DNA of 37,436 bases from Vampirovibrionales bacterium (GCA_947458095.1 CANGYO010000006.1:1-37436), one strand, 5' to 3'; shown: positions 7,928 to 17,930, counted from the stretch's first letter. Made by a program: numbers and translations. The notes: a model not told the origin generated them from the letters alone.

Positions 7928-10510
7928 ATGCCTGATACACGAAACAAGTTACCTGTTGAGAGAGCGTTTCATCTTCTAATGTTTAAAATTTCTTTCCCCA
8001 CCTTATTAAAACGCCTCTTACTAATAGGCTTATTTTTTTGGGTGACGTGTTTTTTTTCGCAAAAAGCGTTGGCTTTGATTCCTAATAGCTTTGTTTTATT
8101 TGATTTAAGTCAGGTGTCTAGCAGTCCTTTGCTTGCGGAAGAAGCCCCTGTGCATCCACAAAAAACGCTGGATTATGCCTTAACACAAAGTGTCGTCGGG
8201 CAAGGCACCTATTTTTTCCCAAAAAGTACGTCGCAATTCGATTATATTTTAAATGATGTGGAAGAAGGCGGTATTGCCAAACCCCCCTTGATTCTATTTT
8301 ATGGTAAAAGCACCCCCAACCCAGATGTCTCTGTTTTTGTGGATACCCTCATTCGTCGGCAATGGCCTGTGGTGTTGCTCCCTCACCCTTTCGCCACCCT
8401 AGACGTCAAAAAACAATGGGACGTTGAATTTAAAGTGCTTTGGGGACGCTACCGTAGCCTCATGGAAGAACGCCTTGGCACCTCTCAATTAAGTGTTTTA
8501 GACACCGCCTTAGCAGGGAGCCTTACCGTTGCCAATCCCTTTCCTGTTAAACGGCTTAGTACAGGTTGCGATCTTTACACCTTGCCGAATCCCTTTATTT
8601 ACTGTGGATCAGGATTAGCACCCCTTCGTTTTGTGTTGCCAGCTCCACCCAAACCTTTACCTAATTCCCCAAAAATAGGGGCAAAGCCTCTTGCCAAAAC
8701 AACTTCACCTAAGTTGCCTCATAAAGTCGTCCACACCAGTACAACAACGGCAATAGGTGTCGTTAATCCACCTGTTAAGCTGAAACCCAGTTATGATGTG
8801 CTAAAACGCCTCTATGATTTGGCGAATCAGTGGAAGTCGCTGGCGGTGGTGAAAAGCATCCAAGAACGTTACGCCCCTTTTGAAGAAGAAGCCAATGATT
8901 ATGAACAAGAATACAATGCCCTTGAAACAGATGTGTGGCAGCGTATGCAAGCCTTTGAGTTTCTAGGCAAAAATGTGGATAAACTGCAATATGCGGAACA
9001 AATGAACCTTATTCAGTCTCAAATGGATGCCCTAAAACCCTTAAGAAAAAGTCGTGATTACAAAGAATATCGTCAAAAAAGCAAGGCACTGATTACAGAA
9101 CTTATGCTGATTAAGCAAAAGTTGCTCTTTCCGAATCTACCGAACCAAATCCTTGGCGTTTGGTTTGACAGGGGTAGTATGGTGAGCTTGGGCAATGCGG
9201 AAAGTCTAAAAATCCGCTTGGCACAGCTCGCTCGTGCAGGCATGACGGATATTTTTGTGGAAACCATTAATGCGGGCTTTCCTGTTTACCCCAATAGCAT
9301 TATGCAACCTGTGCAGAATCCTTTGATTAAGGATTGGGATCCTCTTTCTACCGCCGTTCAAGAAGGGCATGCTTTAGGTTTACGGGTGCATGCGTGGGTT
9401 TGGTGTTTTGCGGTGGGTAATACAAGGCATAACCGTATTATGGGATGGTCTAGCGAAGAAAAGGGACCTGTTTTAAGTTTGGCACGGCTTGAAAATCAAC
9501 AACTGCTTATGAATGACGGTTCGAGCGTTCCTAAGGGTCAGCATGAATATTGGTTGGATCCTGCGAGTTATGATGCTCAACAATTTTTGGTGGATTGGTA
9601 CGCCGAAATTGTGGATCGTTATGCGGTGGATGGTGTGCAGTTGGATTATATTCGCTACCCCTTTCAATCCAGCACGCAACGAGCAGGCTATAATCCGTTG
9701 AGTTTGTACAATTTTTACCAAGCCACAGGCTTGCGTCCTACGCCTGAAAACCAAGGGGCGTTTGATCGTTGGAAGATTGAAAATGTCAGTCGTTTTGTAG
9801 CGAAAGTGAATAAAACGCTTAAGGCGAAAAAGCCTGATTTAATTTTATCCGCAGCGGTGTTTGCCTTACCGACGCAAGATCGTCTAAAGGCGATTCAACA
9901 AGACTGGGAAACGTGGAGCAAACGGGGCTGGATTGATTGGTTGATTCCTATGGCGTACACGGAAAATACGGTGGCATTTAACCAGCAAATCACTCGCATG
10001 AAGCAAAGCCTTAAACCGACTCGAACGCTTTTGGTGAGTGGGGTGGGCTTACATAAGCTCGAAGGGGCTCAACGCATTGAACGTAGTGAACAGCTTCATA
10101 AAAACGGCGTTTCAGGTTGGACGTGGTTTGCCAATACACACCTAGATGCTAACACCCTAAGCGTGCTTCCCCTAACCACCCAGCAAGTCCCCTACGGAGG
10201 CAAGTATCTGACCTCTACAGGCAAGGCGTTGTCCTTATACGCCAGTTTGTTACGACAAACCTTTGCTTCGCCTAATGCGGAAGAAGCTCAAGTCCTTCAG
10301 TTTTGGGATGAGTTTTCCACTTATGTGGAAGTCCGCAAACTAGAAGGCTTTCCGCCTGCTTTTGTGCAACAAAATTGGGAGCCTTTATTGAGTGAAACCC
10401 AACGTTTGGTGAATCTTCGTTTTTCGAGTGTGCCAGCCTTAAAGCAGTGGTTGAATAGTGAACTCGAACGCTTAGATGCTCAAATGCGTTGGAAAACATG
10501 GTCGATTTAA
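7928..10510 (+). CDS. Exported GHL10/DUF187-type glycoside-hydrolase-like protein (alternative start ATG 7979)
   Basis: Hydrophobic signal segment; GVWFDRGSMVS...AGMTDIFVETINAGFPVYPNS, LGLRVHAWVWCFAVGNTRHN, YAVDGVQLDYIRYP, WIDWLIPMAYTENT are typical of PF02638. Confidence 0.85.
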   Translation: MPDTRNKLPVERAFHLLMFKISFPTLLKRLLLIGLFFWVTCFFSQKALALIPNSFVLFDLSQVSSSPLLAEEAPVHPQKTLDYALTQSVVGQGTYFFPKSTSQFDYILNDVEEGGIAKPPLILFYGKSTPNPDVSVFVDTLIRRQWPVVLLPHPFATLDVKKQWDVEFKVLWGRYRSLMEERLGTSQLSVLDTALAGSLTVANPFPVKRLSTGCDLYTLPNPFIYCGSGLAPLRFVLPAPPKPLPNSPKIGAKPLAKTTSPKLPHKVVHTSTTTAIGVVNPPVKLKPSYDVLKRLYDLANQWKSLAVVKSIQERYAPFEEEANDYEQEYNALETDVWQRMQAFEFLGKNVDKLQYAEQMNLIQSQMDALKPLRKSRDYKEYRQKSKALITELMLIKQKLLFPNLPNQILGVWFDRGSMVSLGNAESLKIRLAQLARAGMTDIFVETINAGFPVYPNSIMQPVQNPLIKDWDPLSTAVQEGHALGLRVHAWVWCFAVGNTRHNRIMGWSSEEKGPVLSLARLENQQLLMNDGSSVPKGQHEYWLDPASYDAQQFLVDWYAEIVDRYAVDGVQLDYIRYPFQSSTQRAGYNPLSLYNFYQATGLRPTPENQGAFDRWKIENVSRFVAKVNKTLKAKKPDLILSAAVFALPTQDRLKAIQQDWETWSKRGWIDWLIPMAYTENTVAFNQQITRMKQSLKPTRTLLVSGVGLHKLEGAQRIERSEQLHKNGVSGWTWFANTHLDANTLSVLPLTTQQVPYGGKYLTSTGKALSLYASLLRQTFASPNAEEAQVLQFWDEFSTYVEVRKLEGFPPAFVQQNWEPLLSETQRLVNLRFSSVPALKQWLNSELERLDAQMRWKTWSI

Positions 10511-11049
10511 GGCTTTTTCAACGGAGCCACCACTTTACTACCACCCGTCAAGCTGGACGCATCCCCTTCCACAGGGAGTCGACTTTCTTCCAATACTGCA
10601 TAATCTTCACCCAAGCGTTTCTTCATTTTCAATAATTGAAACTTGCTTTTCGGCGTGTAAGGACTTTGCGGAAAACGCTCCCCAATGGTGGAAAAGGCAT
10701 CAAAGGCTTCAAACCACATTTCACGATAGGTAAATAATAAACCCAATTGATACAAAATCGGGGCAACATCCTTGACTTTGGCGTAACGCTCTTGAAAGTC
10801 GTCGCTGACTTGGCGAAGTTCGTCCAACGTGTCGCCGTCTTGAGGGGTGAAAAAGCTTTTATTTTGGCTTTTTTGCAAGAGCAAGGTTAATTTAGGTTGA
10901 TAAGGCGCCCATTCTTTGGGTAAGGATTTTGCCGTCCCTTTTTTCTTGGCTTTGGCGGCAGCATCCGCCCCTTCAATAAAAACCGTTGAAGCACAGAGGC
11001 TTGCAATTAAAAGGCAGGCGACGGTTATTTTTCTGAATACGGATTTCAT
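10507..11049 (-). CDS. Small exported protein, possibly TPR/YfiO-like
   Basis: N-terminal signal MKSVFRKITVACLLIASLCASTVFIEGADA; helical segment ...LYQLGLLFTYREMWFEAFDAFSTIGERFPQSPYTPKSKFQLLKMKKRLG resembles a TPR. Confidence 0.6.
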   Translation of the reverse strand: MKSVFRKITVACLLIASLCASTVFIEGADAAAKAKKKGTAKSLPKEWAPYQPKLTLLLQKSQNKSFFTPQDGDTLDELRQVSDDFQERYAKVKDVAPILYQLGLLFTYREMWFEAFDAFSTIGERFPQSPYTPKSKFQLLKMKKRLGEDYAVLEESRLPVEGDASSLTGGSKVVAPLKKP

Positions 11050-11072
11050 TTTAAAGCCTCCATTTGCTTATC

Positions 11073-11214
11073 TTATAGTGTTTTATAGATGAAATGAGCT
11101 ATTAGACTATTCTAGGAGCCTAGATTTTTTTGTGAGGGCGTGTAGTGAGACCTACATAACAGAACAAAAAAATCGTAGCGACAACGAAGAGGCAATAGAA
11201 CGTTTTATCTATAA
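11073..11214 (-). repeat. Palindromic ~140 bp element, copy 2 (inverted relative to copy 1)
   Basis: Core 11107-11193 matches the reverse complement of 7751-7837 with about four mismatches by eye. Confidence 0.85.
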
Positions 11215-11218
11215 AGGG

Positions 11219-11701
11219 CTAAAGGGGTTTTTCCCAAAATAGCATGGGGACATCTTGCTCGCCCAACTGATAGTCGAGGAATCCCACTTTTTTGTAGAGT
11301 CCTAAAGCAGGTTCGTTGTCTTGACGGACTTCAAGCGTTAACTTGCACGCTTTAATCGAACGAGCGTAGTCTTCCACCGTGTTCAACAGGGCTTTGCCGA
11401 CGCCTCTGCCTCGTGCAGCACTTGCCACAATGACATCGTGAATGTTGACCACGGGGGCTGCCTTAAAGGTGCTAAAGACTTGATATGCAATTAACAAACC
11501 TGCTGGTGTGCCGTCTTCTAAAGTGGCGATAAAGGCATGAGCCGAAGGACACGCCTTTAAACCGTTGATAATCCATTCCAGAACGTGAGGCTCCAACGCA
11601 AGGCCCCCACCCATGGGATCGCTGGCATGCTCGTCAATGAGCCGAGGGATCCATTGGGCGTCTTGAGCGTCGAAGAAGTTTGCTTTGTGGATGCGTATCA
11701 T
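11219..11701 (-). CDS. GNAT-family N-acetyltransferase
   Basis: VNIHDVIVASAARGRGVGKALLNTVEDYARSIKACKLTLEVRQDNEPALGLYKKVGF. Confidence 0.9.
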   Translation of the reverse strand: MIRIHKANFFDAQDAQWIPRLIDEHASDPMGGGLALEPHVLEWIINGLKACPSAHAFIATLEDGTPAGLLIAYQVFSTFKAAPVVNIHDVIVASAARGRGVGKALLNTVEDYARSIKACKLTLEVRQDNEPALGLYKKVGFLDYQLGEQDVPMLFWEKPL

Positions 11702-13080
11702 ACCGCAACAGGAGCCGTTTCGGTTTTATCGTCTTTTTTAGTGGACGTTTTGGCTTTGGCTTCTGTTTCTGTGGTGGTAGTATCGTCTTGCTTGCTATGC
11801 TTAAAGAAAGGCGATTTTGGCAAGAACTCGGAAGGTGCTACAACCACCGTCACCGATTCCTTGCTCAAGTATTTTTGAGCCACTTTTTGGATTTGCTCTG
11901 CGGTCACGGCGTTGATTTTTTCATCTAGGCTGGCTAAAGATTTTAAATCATGCCCTGCCAAATACGCAGAACCCACATAGCTAGAAGTTTGCCCGACGGT
12001 TTCCAAGAAGACACTGCGTTTGCCAATTAAATTACGCTTGGCATTTTCAAGTTCTTCTTCACCAACGAGGACATCTTGCAATTTTTTGACTTCATCGGCA
12101 AAGCCTTCTAGGCATTTTTGTACGTTAGACGGTTCAGTGCCGATATACAAGGTAAACGTCCCACGATGCTTCAACAAGCTCAAGCTTGAACGCACACTGT
12201 AAGCCAAACCTTGTTTGTCACGTAATTCCAAGAACAAACGACTGCTTAAGCCTGCGGAACCCAAAATGTTGTCTAAAACGGCTAAAGGCACGTAGTCTTT
12301 AGAGGTTGCTGGGGGCATCAACCAAGATTGTAAAATCTGGGCTTGAGCCGCTTCTTCCCAAGGCGTCGTAAAAATACGAGATTCCTTGAGGCGATGCTCT
12401 TTAAAGAGGCGTCCCATTTCCATTTCGCCATCGGTGCCTTTGGCACGAGGCAAGCTAAAGGCGGCGTCTAAAGCGGTAATCAAACGCTCACGATCCACAT
12501 CGCCAGCGACTGAAATCACCATACGATTCGGGCGGTAGGCTTGTTGATAGTGTAAGAAAACGTTGTCATTCCGCCACAATTTACCCAAACTTGAAAGCAT
12601 GGTGCTGGCAGAAGTGCCATATGGCAACCCGTTCCACAATTTACGGCTTAGCAAGTCTTTGGCAACCGCTGTGGGGGAATCCAAGCTCATTTGGAGTTCA
12701 CCCTTGAGCTTTTCTTTTTCTTTTTGAAGCCCTTCAAGCGTCGAATAAAAAAGCAAGTCCTTGATGAACGCTAAGTTCTTTTCCAAGTCTTCGGCTTGCA
12801 TGGAAGCGGACATAATGCTGTAATCCCGAGCGGTGTCGGTGTCTAAATCTAAGCACAAATCATCGAGCTTTACCGCAATTTCTTCAGATGTTTCCGCATA
12901 GGTGCCTTTCAACAACAAGCGATCGATCACATCCATTTCACCAGGGAAATAGTCGATGCAATTGCCTCCCTTGGTGTAGATGTTGATCGACAAGCGAGGC
13001 GTGCCTGCTTGATGCACAAATAAAAGTGTAGGCCCCGACAAAAGGGGGATTGTTTCAATAGAATTAAGTAGTTTAGTCAT
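11698..13080 (-). CDS. M16-family peptidase homologue lacking HXXEH (probable non-catalytic subunit)
   Basis: M16 features (GLAYSVRSSLSLLKHRGTFTLYIGTEPSNV; YRPNRMVISVAGDVD) but no HXXEH near the N-terminus. Confidence 0.85.
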   Translation of the reverse strand: MTKLLNSIETIPLLSGPTLLFVHQAGTPRLSINIYTKGGNCIDYFPGEMDVIDRLLLKGTYAETSEEIAVKLDDLCLDLDTDTARDYSIMSASMQAEDLEKNLAFIKDLLFYSTLEGLQKEKEKLKGELQMSLDSPTAVAKDLLSRKLWNGLPYGTSASTMLSSLGKLWRNDNVFLHYQQAYRPNRMVISVAGDVDRERLITALDAAFSLPRAKGTDGEMEMGRLFKEHRLKESRIFTTPWEEAAQAQILQSWLMPPATSKDYVPLAVLDNILGSAGLSSRLFLELRDKQGLAYSVRSSLSLLKHRGTFTLYIGTEPSNVQKCLEGFADEVKKLQDVLVGEEELENAKRNLIGKRSVFLETVGQTSSYVGSAYLAGHDLKSLASLDEKINAVTAEQIQKVAQKYLSKESVTVVVAPSEFLPKSPFFKHSKQDDTTTTETEAKAKTSTKKDDKTETAPVAV

Positions 13081-14458
13081 GTTGAGGTACCAATACGGCT
13101 GTGTAGGCTAACGAAGGTTTTAAGTAGGTGTTGACGGCATCAATCACATCTTGACGGGTCAAGGATTCGAGCCGTTCAAGCGTGCCTGTGACAGCTTCAA
13201 CACTACCTGTGACGGTTAAGGCATCACCTAGGGCATCGGCAATGCCTGAGCAGGTTTCAAACCCACGAGCAAAGTCGACTTTCATCTTTTTCACGGTGCG
13301 AGCAAACTCTTCTTCGGTAATTGGCTCTTCACCAGTAAAAGCGTCTAAAATGGCGGTTATTTCGGCTAAAGCGGCTTCATCATTGGCGGTATTGTAATTC
13401 GCCATAATGTAGAAGACATTACCGAGCTTTAAGGCATATTGAGCGGTGCTTATCGTGTTAAAGGCAGATGGCGTTTGTGTTTCAACCAATTTTTGATTAA
13501 AGCGACTGGCTCTGCTTTCGCCTAGCACGGTGCTGGCGATATCTAGGGCGAGCGTGGCTTTTAAGTCACTAGCCAAAGGCCCGTGAAAACCAAGCGTCAC
13601 AAAACGAGTGGTGAACTCGGACTTCTGTTCGATGTAGCGTTCACCTTGACCAACTTTACCCACAAAGCTTTCGACTTTAGCAGGTTCTTTATAGCTTTTT
13701 AGGGCGTCTTTGGCATCAGGGCGATCAGCAAAATTGAAGGCTTTTTCGACTTTTTCTTTTAAGGCGTCCCATTCAAAATCACCAACCACAAGGGTTGTGA
13801 TATTTTCAGGCGTGTACCAACGGCGGTAATAGGACAAAATCGCTTCACGAGAAATCGTGCCGACGATGTGACGCGTACCAATCACTTCACGACGGTACGG
13901 ATGCGATTCGTCGTACATAATATCGTTCACCAAGTTGTAAACCCGAGTCCATGGGCGGTCTTCATACAAGCCGATTTCTTCAATCACAACGCCACGTTCA
14001 CGCTTGAGTTCAGGTGTTTCGCCTTTGTCAGGATCGTAAGCTTCGCCGATTTCAGAATCAGGCAAGTCGGAATGTAAAATCATATCGGCGTGCATATCGA
14101 CAACCGTGTCAAATTCGTTGAATTGGGTGTTGGGTCCTGTCACATGGTAAAAGGTGTAATCCTTCCATGTGGCGGCGTTGATTAAGGCGCCCATGCTTTC
14201 CATTTTCTTGTCGAAAACGCCTGCTTCAAAGCGAGGGGTGCCTTTGAACATGAGATGTTCTAGGAAGTGAGAAACGCCGTTGTTTTGCTCATCTTCATTC
14301 ATAGAGCCTGTTTTGACCCATGAGCTGATGTTGAACACCGCACCACTGCGTTGTACAAAAACGAGGGTATGCCCATTTTTAAAGGTATGTTTTACCGCCT
14401 TTTGCGGGATGTAGGGCAGGGAAAAGGCTTCAAGCGTTGGAGCAGCAGGTGCCATCAT
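13073..14458 (-). CDS. M16-family zinc metallopeptidase (catalytic)
   Basis: HXXEH motif in NNGVSHFLEHLMFKGTPRF; downstream glutamates ERGVVIEEIGLYEDRPW. Confidence 0.92.
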   Translation of the reverse strand: MMAPAAPTLEAFSLPYIPQKAVKHTFKNGHTLVFVQRSGAVFNISSWVKTGSMNEDEQNNGVSHFLEHLMFKGTPRFEAGVFDKKMESMGALINAATWKDYTFYHVTGPNTQFNEFDTVVDMHADMILHSDLPDSEIGEAYDPDKGETPELKRERGVVIEEIGLYEDRPWTRVYNLVNDIMYDESHPYRREVIGTRHIVGTISREAILSYYRRWYTPENITTLVVGDFEWDALKEKVEKAFNFADRPDAKDALKSYKEPAKVESFVGKVGQGERYIEQKSEFTTRFVTLGFHGPLASDLKATLALDIASTVLGESRASRFNQKLVETQTPSAFNTISTAQYALKLGNVFYIMANYNTANDEAALAEITAILDAFTGEEPITEEEFARTVKKMKVDFARGFETCSGIADALGDALTVTGSVEAVTGTLERLESLTRQDVIDAVNTYLKPSLAYTAVLVPQHD

Positions 14459-14569
14459 AAGAGGATATATCCTTTATAATTATTAAGACTACTGCCCTAT
14501 TATAGCATTGTTTTTTACTTTTTAGCATCACTTATTTTGTAGACTTCATCCACTTGCTAGATAATGTCG

Positions 14570-15100
14570 TTAATTGTGGCAATGCCCTTTACCCAATTCG
14601 GCATAATGCAAGGCGGATACCTTCATAAAGGCTCGTTCTTCTTCATGCAACGGACGCTTGTATTTCGCTGGACGACCCAAGTAAAGCCCCCCTGCTTCTA
14701 AAGTTTGATGCCCTGAAACCAAGCTTCCTGCCCCAATCATCGTGTAACTGGGTACAATCACGCCGTCCATCACGCAAGACTGCATGCCCACAAAGCTTTC
14801 ATCTTCCAGCGTGCAAGCGTGCAAGATTGCCATATGCCCCACCGTGCAGTAAGCTCCCACAACCGTGCCTTGAGCCTGCCCCATGAGGGCTTGGCTCGCC
14901 ACATGAATCACGCTGTTGTCTTGTATATTAGAATAGGCGCCTATCACAATCGGGGCGACTTCCCCACGCAAGACGCATCCGTACCAAATACTCGCCCCTT
15001 TTTCAATGGTGACGTTTCCAATGAGTACGGCATTTTCGGCAATCGATGCCGTTGGGTGAATCACGGGTTTTTTGCCTTTAAAGGCTTTAATCAGTGCCAT
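14570..15100 (-). CDS. Gamma-carbonic-anhydrase-like hexapeptide-repeat protein (start ATG ~15100; longer ORF to 15142)
   Basis: HPTASIAENAVLIGNVTIEKGASIWYGCVLRGEVAPIVIGAYSNIQDNSVIHV...VGHMAILHACTLEDESFVGMQSCVMDGV. Confidence 0.88.
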   Translation of the reverse strand: MALIKAFKGKKPVIHPTASIAENAVLIGNVTIEKGASIWYGCVLRGEVAPIVIGAYSNIQDNSVIHVASQALMGQAQGTVVGAYCTVGHMAILHACTLEDESFVGMQSCVMDGVIVPSYTMIGAGSLVSGHQTLEAGGLYLGRPAKYKRPLHEEERAFMKVSALHYAELGKGHCHN

Positions 15101-15275
15101 AGCTACAATCCACCTGAAGGGTTTGGTTATTTTTACCAACAATCGCCCAGCGTAAGAGGGTGCATCCGTGAGGGAGGCGTGCTTTAATGGCGACTTCTAA
15201 AGCACCCACCGAATAATCGGGCAGGTTTTCGAGCAGTATGGATGTACTACAAACATCTTGTACTAAAGCGGGCAT
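15087..15275 (-). CDS. Small 62-aa hypothetical protein, overlapping start of gamma-CA-like gene
   Basis: Strong RBS (TTGAGGAGAAATCACCATG) and 14-nt overlap with the downstream gene's likely start. Confidence 0.6.
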   Translation of the reverse strand: MPALVQDVCSTSILLENLPDYSVGALEVAIKARLPHGCTLLRWAIVGKNNQTLQVDCSYGTD

Positions 15276-15315
15276 GGTGATTTCTCCTCAACATGGGTCG
15301 TTTTCTGTGCCTTCT

Positions 15316-17214
15316 TTATTCGACGGTGACACTTTTGGCGAGATTCCGAGGCTGATCGACATCTTTGCCCAAGAACTCCGCCGTGTAATAGGACAAGAGC
15401 TGTAAGGGAATGGACCCCAACAAGGGAGCCACCCACTCATGGCAGGCAGGGTAACTAATAATATCGTCAAAGGTATTTTCATAACCGTGCGGAATGGCTT
15501 TATTGGTCACGGAAATCATTTGAGCCGAACGAGCCTTGGCTTCTTGGCAGTTTGACAACATTTTATCGAAAACGGCTCCATCTGAAAGTAGGGACACCAC
15601 AGGCATGGATTCATCCAATAAGGCAATCGGGCCGTGTTTGAGTTCGGCACCTGAATAGCCTTCGGCGTGAATGTAGCTGATTTCTTTGAGCTTCAATGCC
15701 CCTTCTAAGGCGGCAGGGAAGCAAACGCCTCGAGCGATGAAGAGCATGCTGGTGTAATGCCCATACTTTCTCGCCAATTTCTGTAAGGGATCCACATTCG
15801 ACAACATCGCTTCCATCAGCACAGGCAAGGTGAGCAGGGCTTTTTTCAACTCGGGCAATTCGGCGAGTTTTTCAGCAACACCCCGATGTTCACACATCAT
15901 GATGCCCAATAAATACAAGGCGACAATTTGAGCCACAAAGCTTTTGGTGGCACAAACACTCACTTCCACGCCTGCCCTCACATTGATGACACCCCCGACT
16001 TCACGAGCCATCGTAGAATCAGGGCGGTTGGTCAATGCTATGGTTTTCGCACCGCTACGAATGGCGAGTCTCAAGGCTTCTAGGGTATCGGCGGTTTCAC
16101 CACTTTGAGAAATGGCAATCACCAAGCAACGGTCATTTAAAACAGGGTTGCGGTAACGATATTCCCCAGCGGCTTCGACTTCAACAGGTATCCGCACGAG
16201 TTCTTCGATCAGATATTTCGCGACCATGCCTGCATTGTAAGAGGTTCCGCATCCGATGATAATCACCCGATCCACGTCTTGGCTTAGGCTTGCGATCGAC
16301 ACGCTTTCTTTTTCAGAAACAGGTGTGTCATTGGCGATGAAGACAGGGCTGGTGTCGCTGGTGATGCGTTCTAGCAAGGCATTACGCACAACATCAGGCT
16401 GTTCATAAATTTCTTTCAACATAAAGTGCTTGTAGCCCTTTTTGTCAATGGTAAGCGGTCCTGTTTGAATGGTGTGGATTTTCACTTCCACAGGGGTATT
16501 GTCTGGTCCGAAAAGCTTAACGCCCCCTTCTTCAGAAAGTTCCGCATATTGACCGTCTTCTAAGTAAATGATCTGATTGGTGTAAGACACCAACGCCACA
16601 ACATCACTAGCGACCCAGTATTCACCCTGATTGCCCACGCCAATCACGAGCGGCGCCTGCTGACGAGCGACATACAATTTACCAGGGGCTTGCTTGTGCA
16701 TCATGGTCAAGGCATAGGCACCGTGCAGTTGACGGCGAAGTTCCGCCACCGCAGGCAAAAAATCGTGTTGGTGCGACTTTAAAATATCTTCCAACAAATG
16801 AGCCACGGTTTCGGTATCCGTCTGCGAATTGAAGACGTAGCCCTTGCCTTGAAGCACTTGCTTGAGTTCGGCAAAGTTTTCGATGATCCCGTTATGCACC
16901 AAGACCACTTCGCCGTGATGCCCATGATGCGGGTGAGCATTTTCAACCGTGGGGGCTCCGTGCGTTGCCCAGCGAATATGCCCAATGCCCACTTGCAGGT
17001 TTTTAATGGGTGGTTCCATCAACAAGTCCGCAGGTAGGACTTCCACAAGGTTTTGCAATTTGCCTGTGGCTTTGTAAATGTTGATGTTTTGCGTACCGTT
17101 ATTATAAACGGCAATGCCTGAAGAATCGTAACCCCGATACTCCAAGGTTCGCAAGCTTTCCACCAAGAGGGGAGCAATGGCTTTATACCCTAAGTAACCA
17201 ACGATTCCACACAT
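15316..17214 (-). CDS. glmS: Glutamine--fructose-6-phosphate aminotransferase (isomerizing)
   Basis: MCGIVGYLG N-terminus, HIRWATHGAPTVENAHPH, two SIS domains, C-terminal DQPRNLAKSVTVE. Confidence 0.98.
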   Translation of the reverse strand: MCGIVGYLGYKAIAPLLVESLRTLEYRGYDSSGIAVYNNGTQNINIYKATGKLQNLVEVLPADLLMEPPIKNLQVGIGHIRWATHGAPTVENAHPHHGHHGEVVLVHNGIIENFAELKQVLQGKGYVFNSQTDTETVAHLLEDILKSHQHDFLPAVAELRRQLHGAYALTMMHKQAPGKLYVARQQAPLVIGVGNQGEYWVASDVVALVSYTNQIIYLEDGQYAELSEEGGVKLFGPDNTPVEVKIHTIQTGPLTIDKKGYKHFMLKEIYEQPDVVRNALLERITSDTSPVFIANDTPVSEKESVSIASLSQDVDRVIIIGCGTSYNAGMVAKYLIEELVRIPVEVEAAGEYRYRNPVLNDRCLVIAISQSGETADTLEALRLAIRSGAKTIALTNRPDSTMAREVGGVINVRAGVEVSVCATKSFVAQIVALYLLGIMMCEHRGVAEKLAELPELKKALLTLPVLMEAMLSNVDPLQKLARKYGHYTSMLFIARGVCFPAALEGALKLKEISYIHAEGYSGAELKHGPIALLDESMPVVSLLSDGAVFDKMLSNCQEAKARSAQMISVTNKAIPHGYENTFDDIISYPACHEWVAPLLGSIPLQLLSYYTAEFLGKDVDQPRNLAKSVTVE

Positions 17215-17386
17215 GAGGTTTGGACTCCTAGAAGACTAAAAAGACTACGCTTAGTATATGCCTTAAAGCAAGAAATACAAGGGCTTCTTAAAAAATGCTT
17301 GTTCAATCTAAAATAGCCGTTTATAATAGAAGGGTTATTATTTTTAATGTGCTGTTATTTATGCAAAATAGAAAGGACAATTACCA

Positions 17387-17908
17387 ATGTCTTTACAAAT
17401 CGGACAAAAAGCCCCTGATTTCAAAACAGGTGCATATGCCAACGGTCAAATCACCGAAGTGACCTTGAGCGAGTACACCAAAGCAGGCAAGTGGGTCGTC
17501 TTATTTTTCTACCCATTAGACTTCACCTTTGTTTGCCCTACGGAAATCATTAGCTTCAGCGAAGCGGTTGCCGAGTTTGCTAAATTGAACGTCCAAGTCT
17601 TGGGTGGTTCGGTGGATAGTGTTTACAGCCACAAGGCGTGGTCTGAATCTTCCTTGGGTGCCGTGAACTACCCCTTGTTTAGTGATATTACCCATGCCAT
17701 TTCTCGCGATTATAGCGTGTTGAACGAAGCCAAGGGCATCAGCTTCCGTGGCGTGTTCATTATTGATCCAGAGCAAACGGTGCGTAGCTACACGGTGAAC
17801 GATCTTTCCGTAGGCCGCAATGTGGATGAAATCATCCGAACGGTGCAAGCCTTCCAAACAGGCGCCAACTGCCCTGTGAACTGGAAACCCGGTCAAGCCA
17901 CCTTGTAA
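17387..17908 (+). CDS. 2-Cys peroxiredoxin (AhpC/TSA family)
   Basis: FFYPLDFTFVCPTEI peroxidatic motif; C-terminal GANCPVNWKPG. Confidence 0.95.
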   Translation: MSLQIGQKAPDFKTGAYANGQITEVTLSEYTKAGKWVVLFFYPLDFTFVCPTEIISFSEAVAEFAKLNVQVLGGSVDSVYSHKAWSESSLGAVNYPLFSDITHAISRDYSVLNEAKGISFRGVFIIDPEQTVRSYTVNDLSVGRNVDEIIRTVQAFQTGANCPVNWKPGQATL

Positions 17909-17930
17909 GCTTCCCTTTTACAATGCTTTA

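Noticed and set aside
8033-8057. T7 and T8 homopolymers in the signal-peptide region of the GHL10-like gene as another phase-variation site
   Set aside because: The frame is intact, and the T runs simply encode hydrophobic Phe-rich signal sequence; no evidence for variation.
15288-15482. 64-aa minus-strand ORF overlapping the glmS 3' end
   Set aside because: Out-of-frame within glmS; no independent support.
17516-17896. 126-aa antisense ORF within the peroxiredoxin gene
   Set aside because: Shadow ORF of a clearly supported gene.
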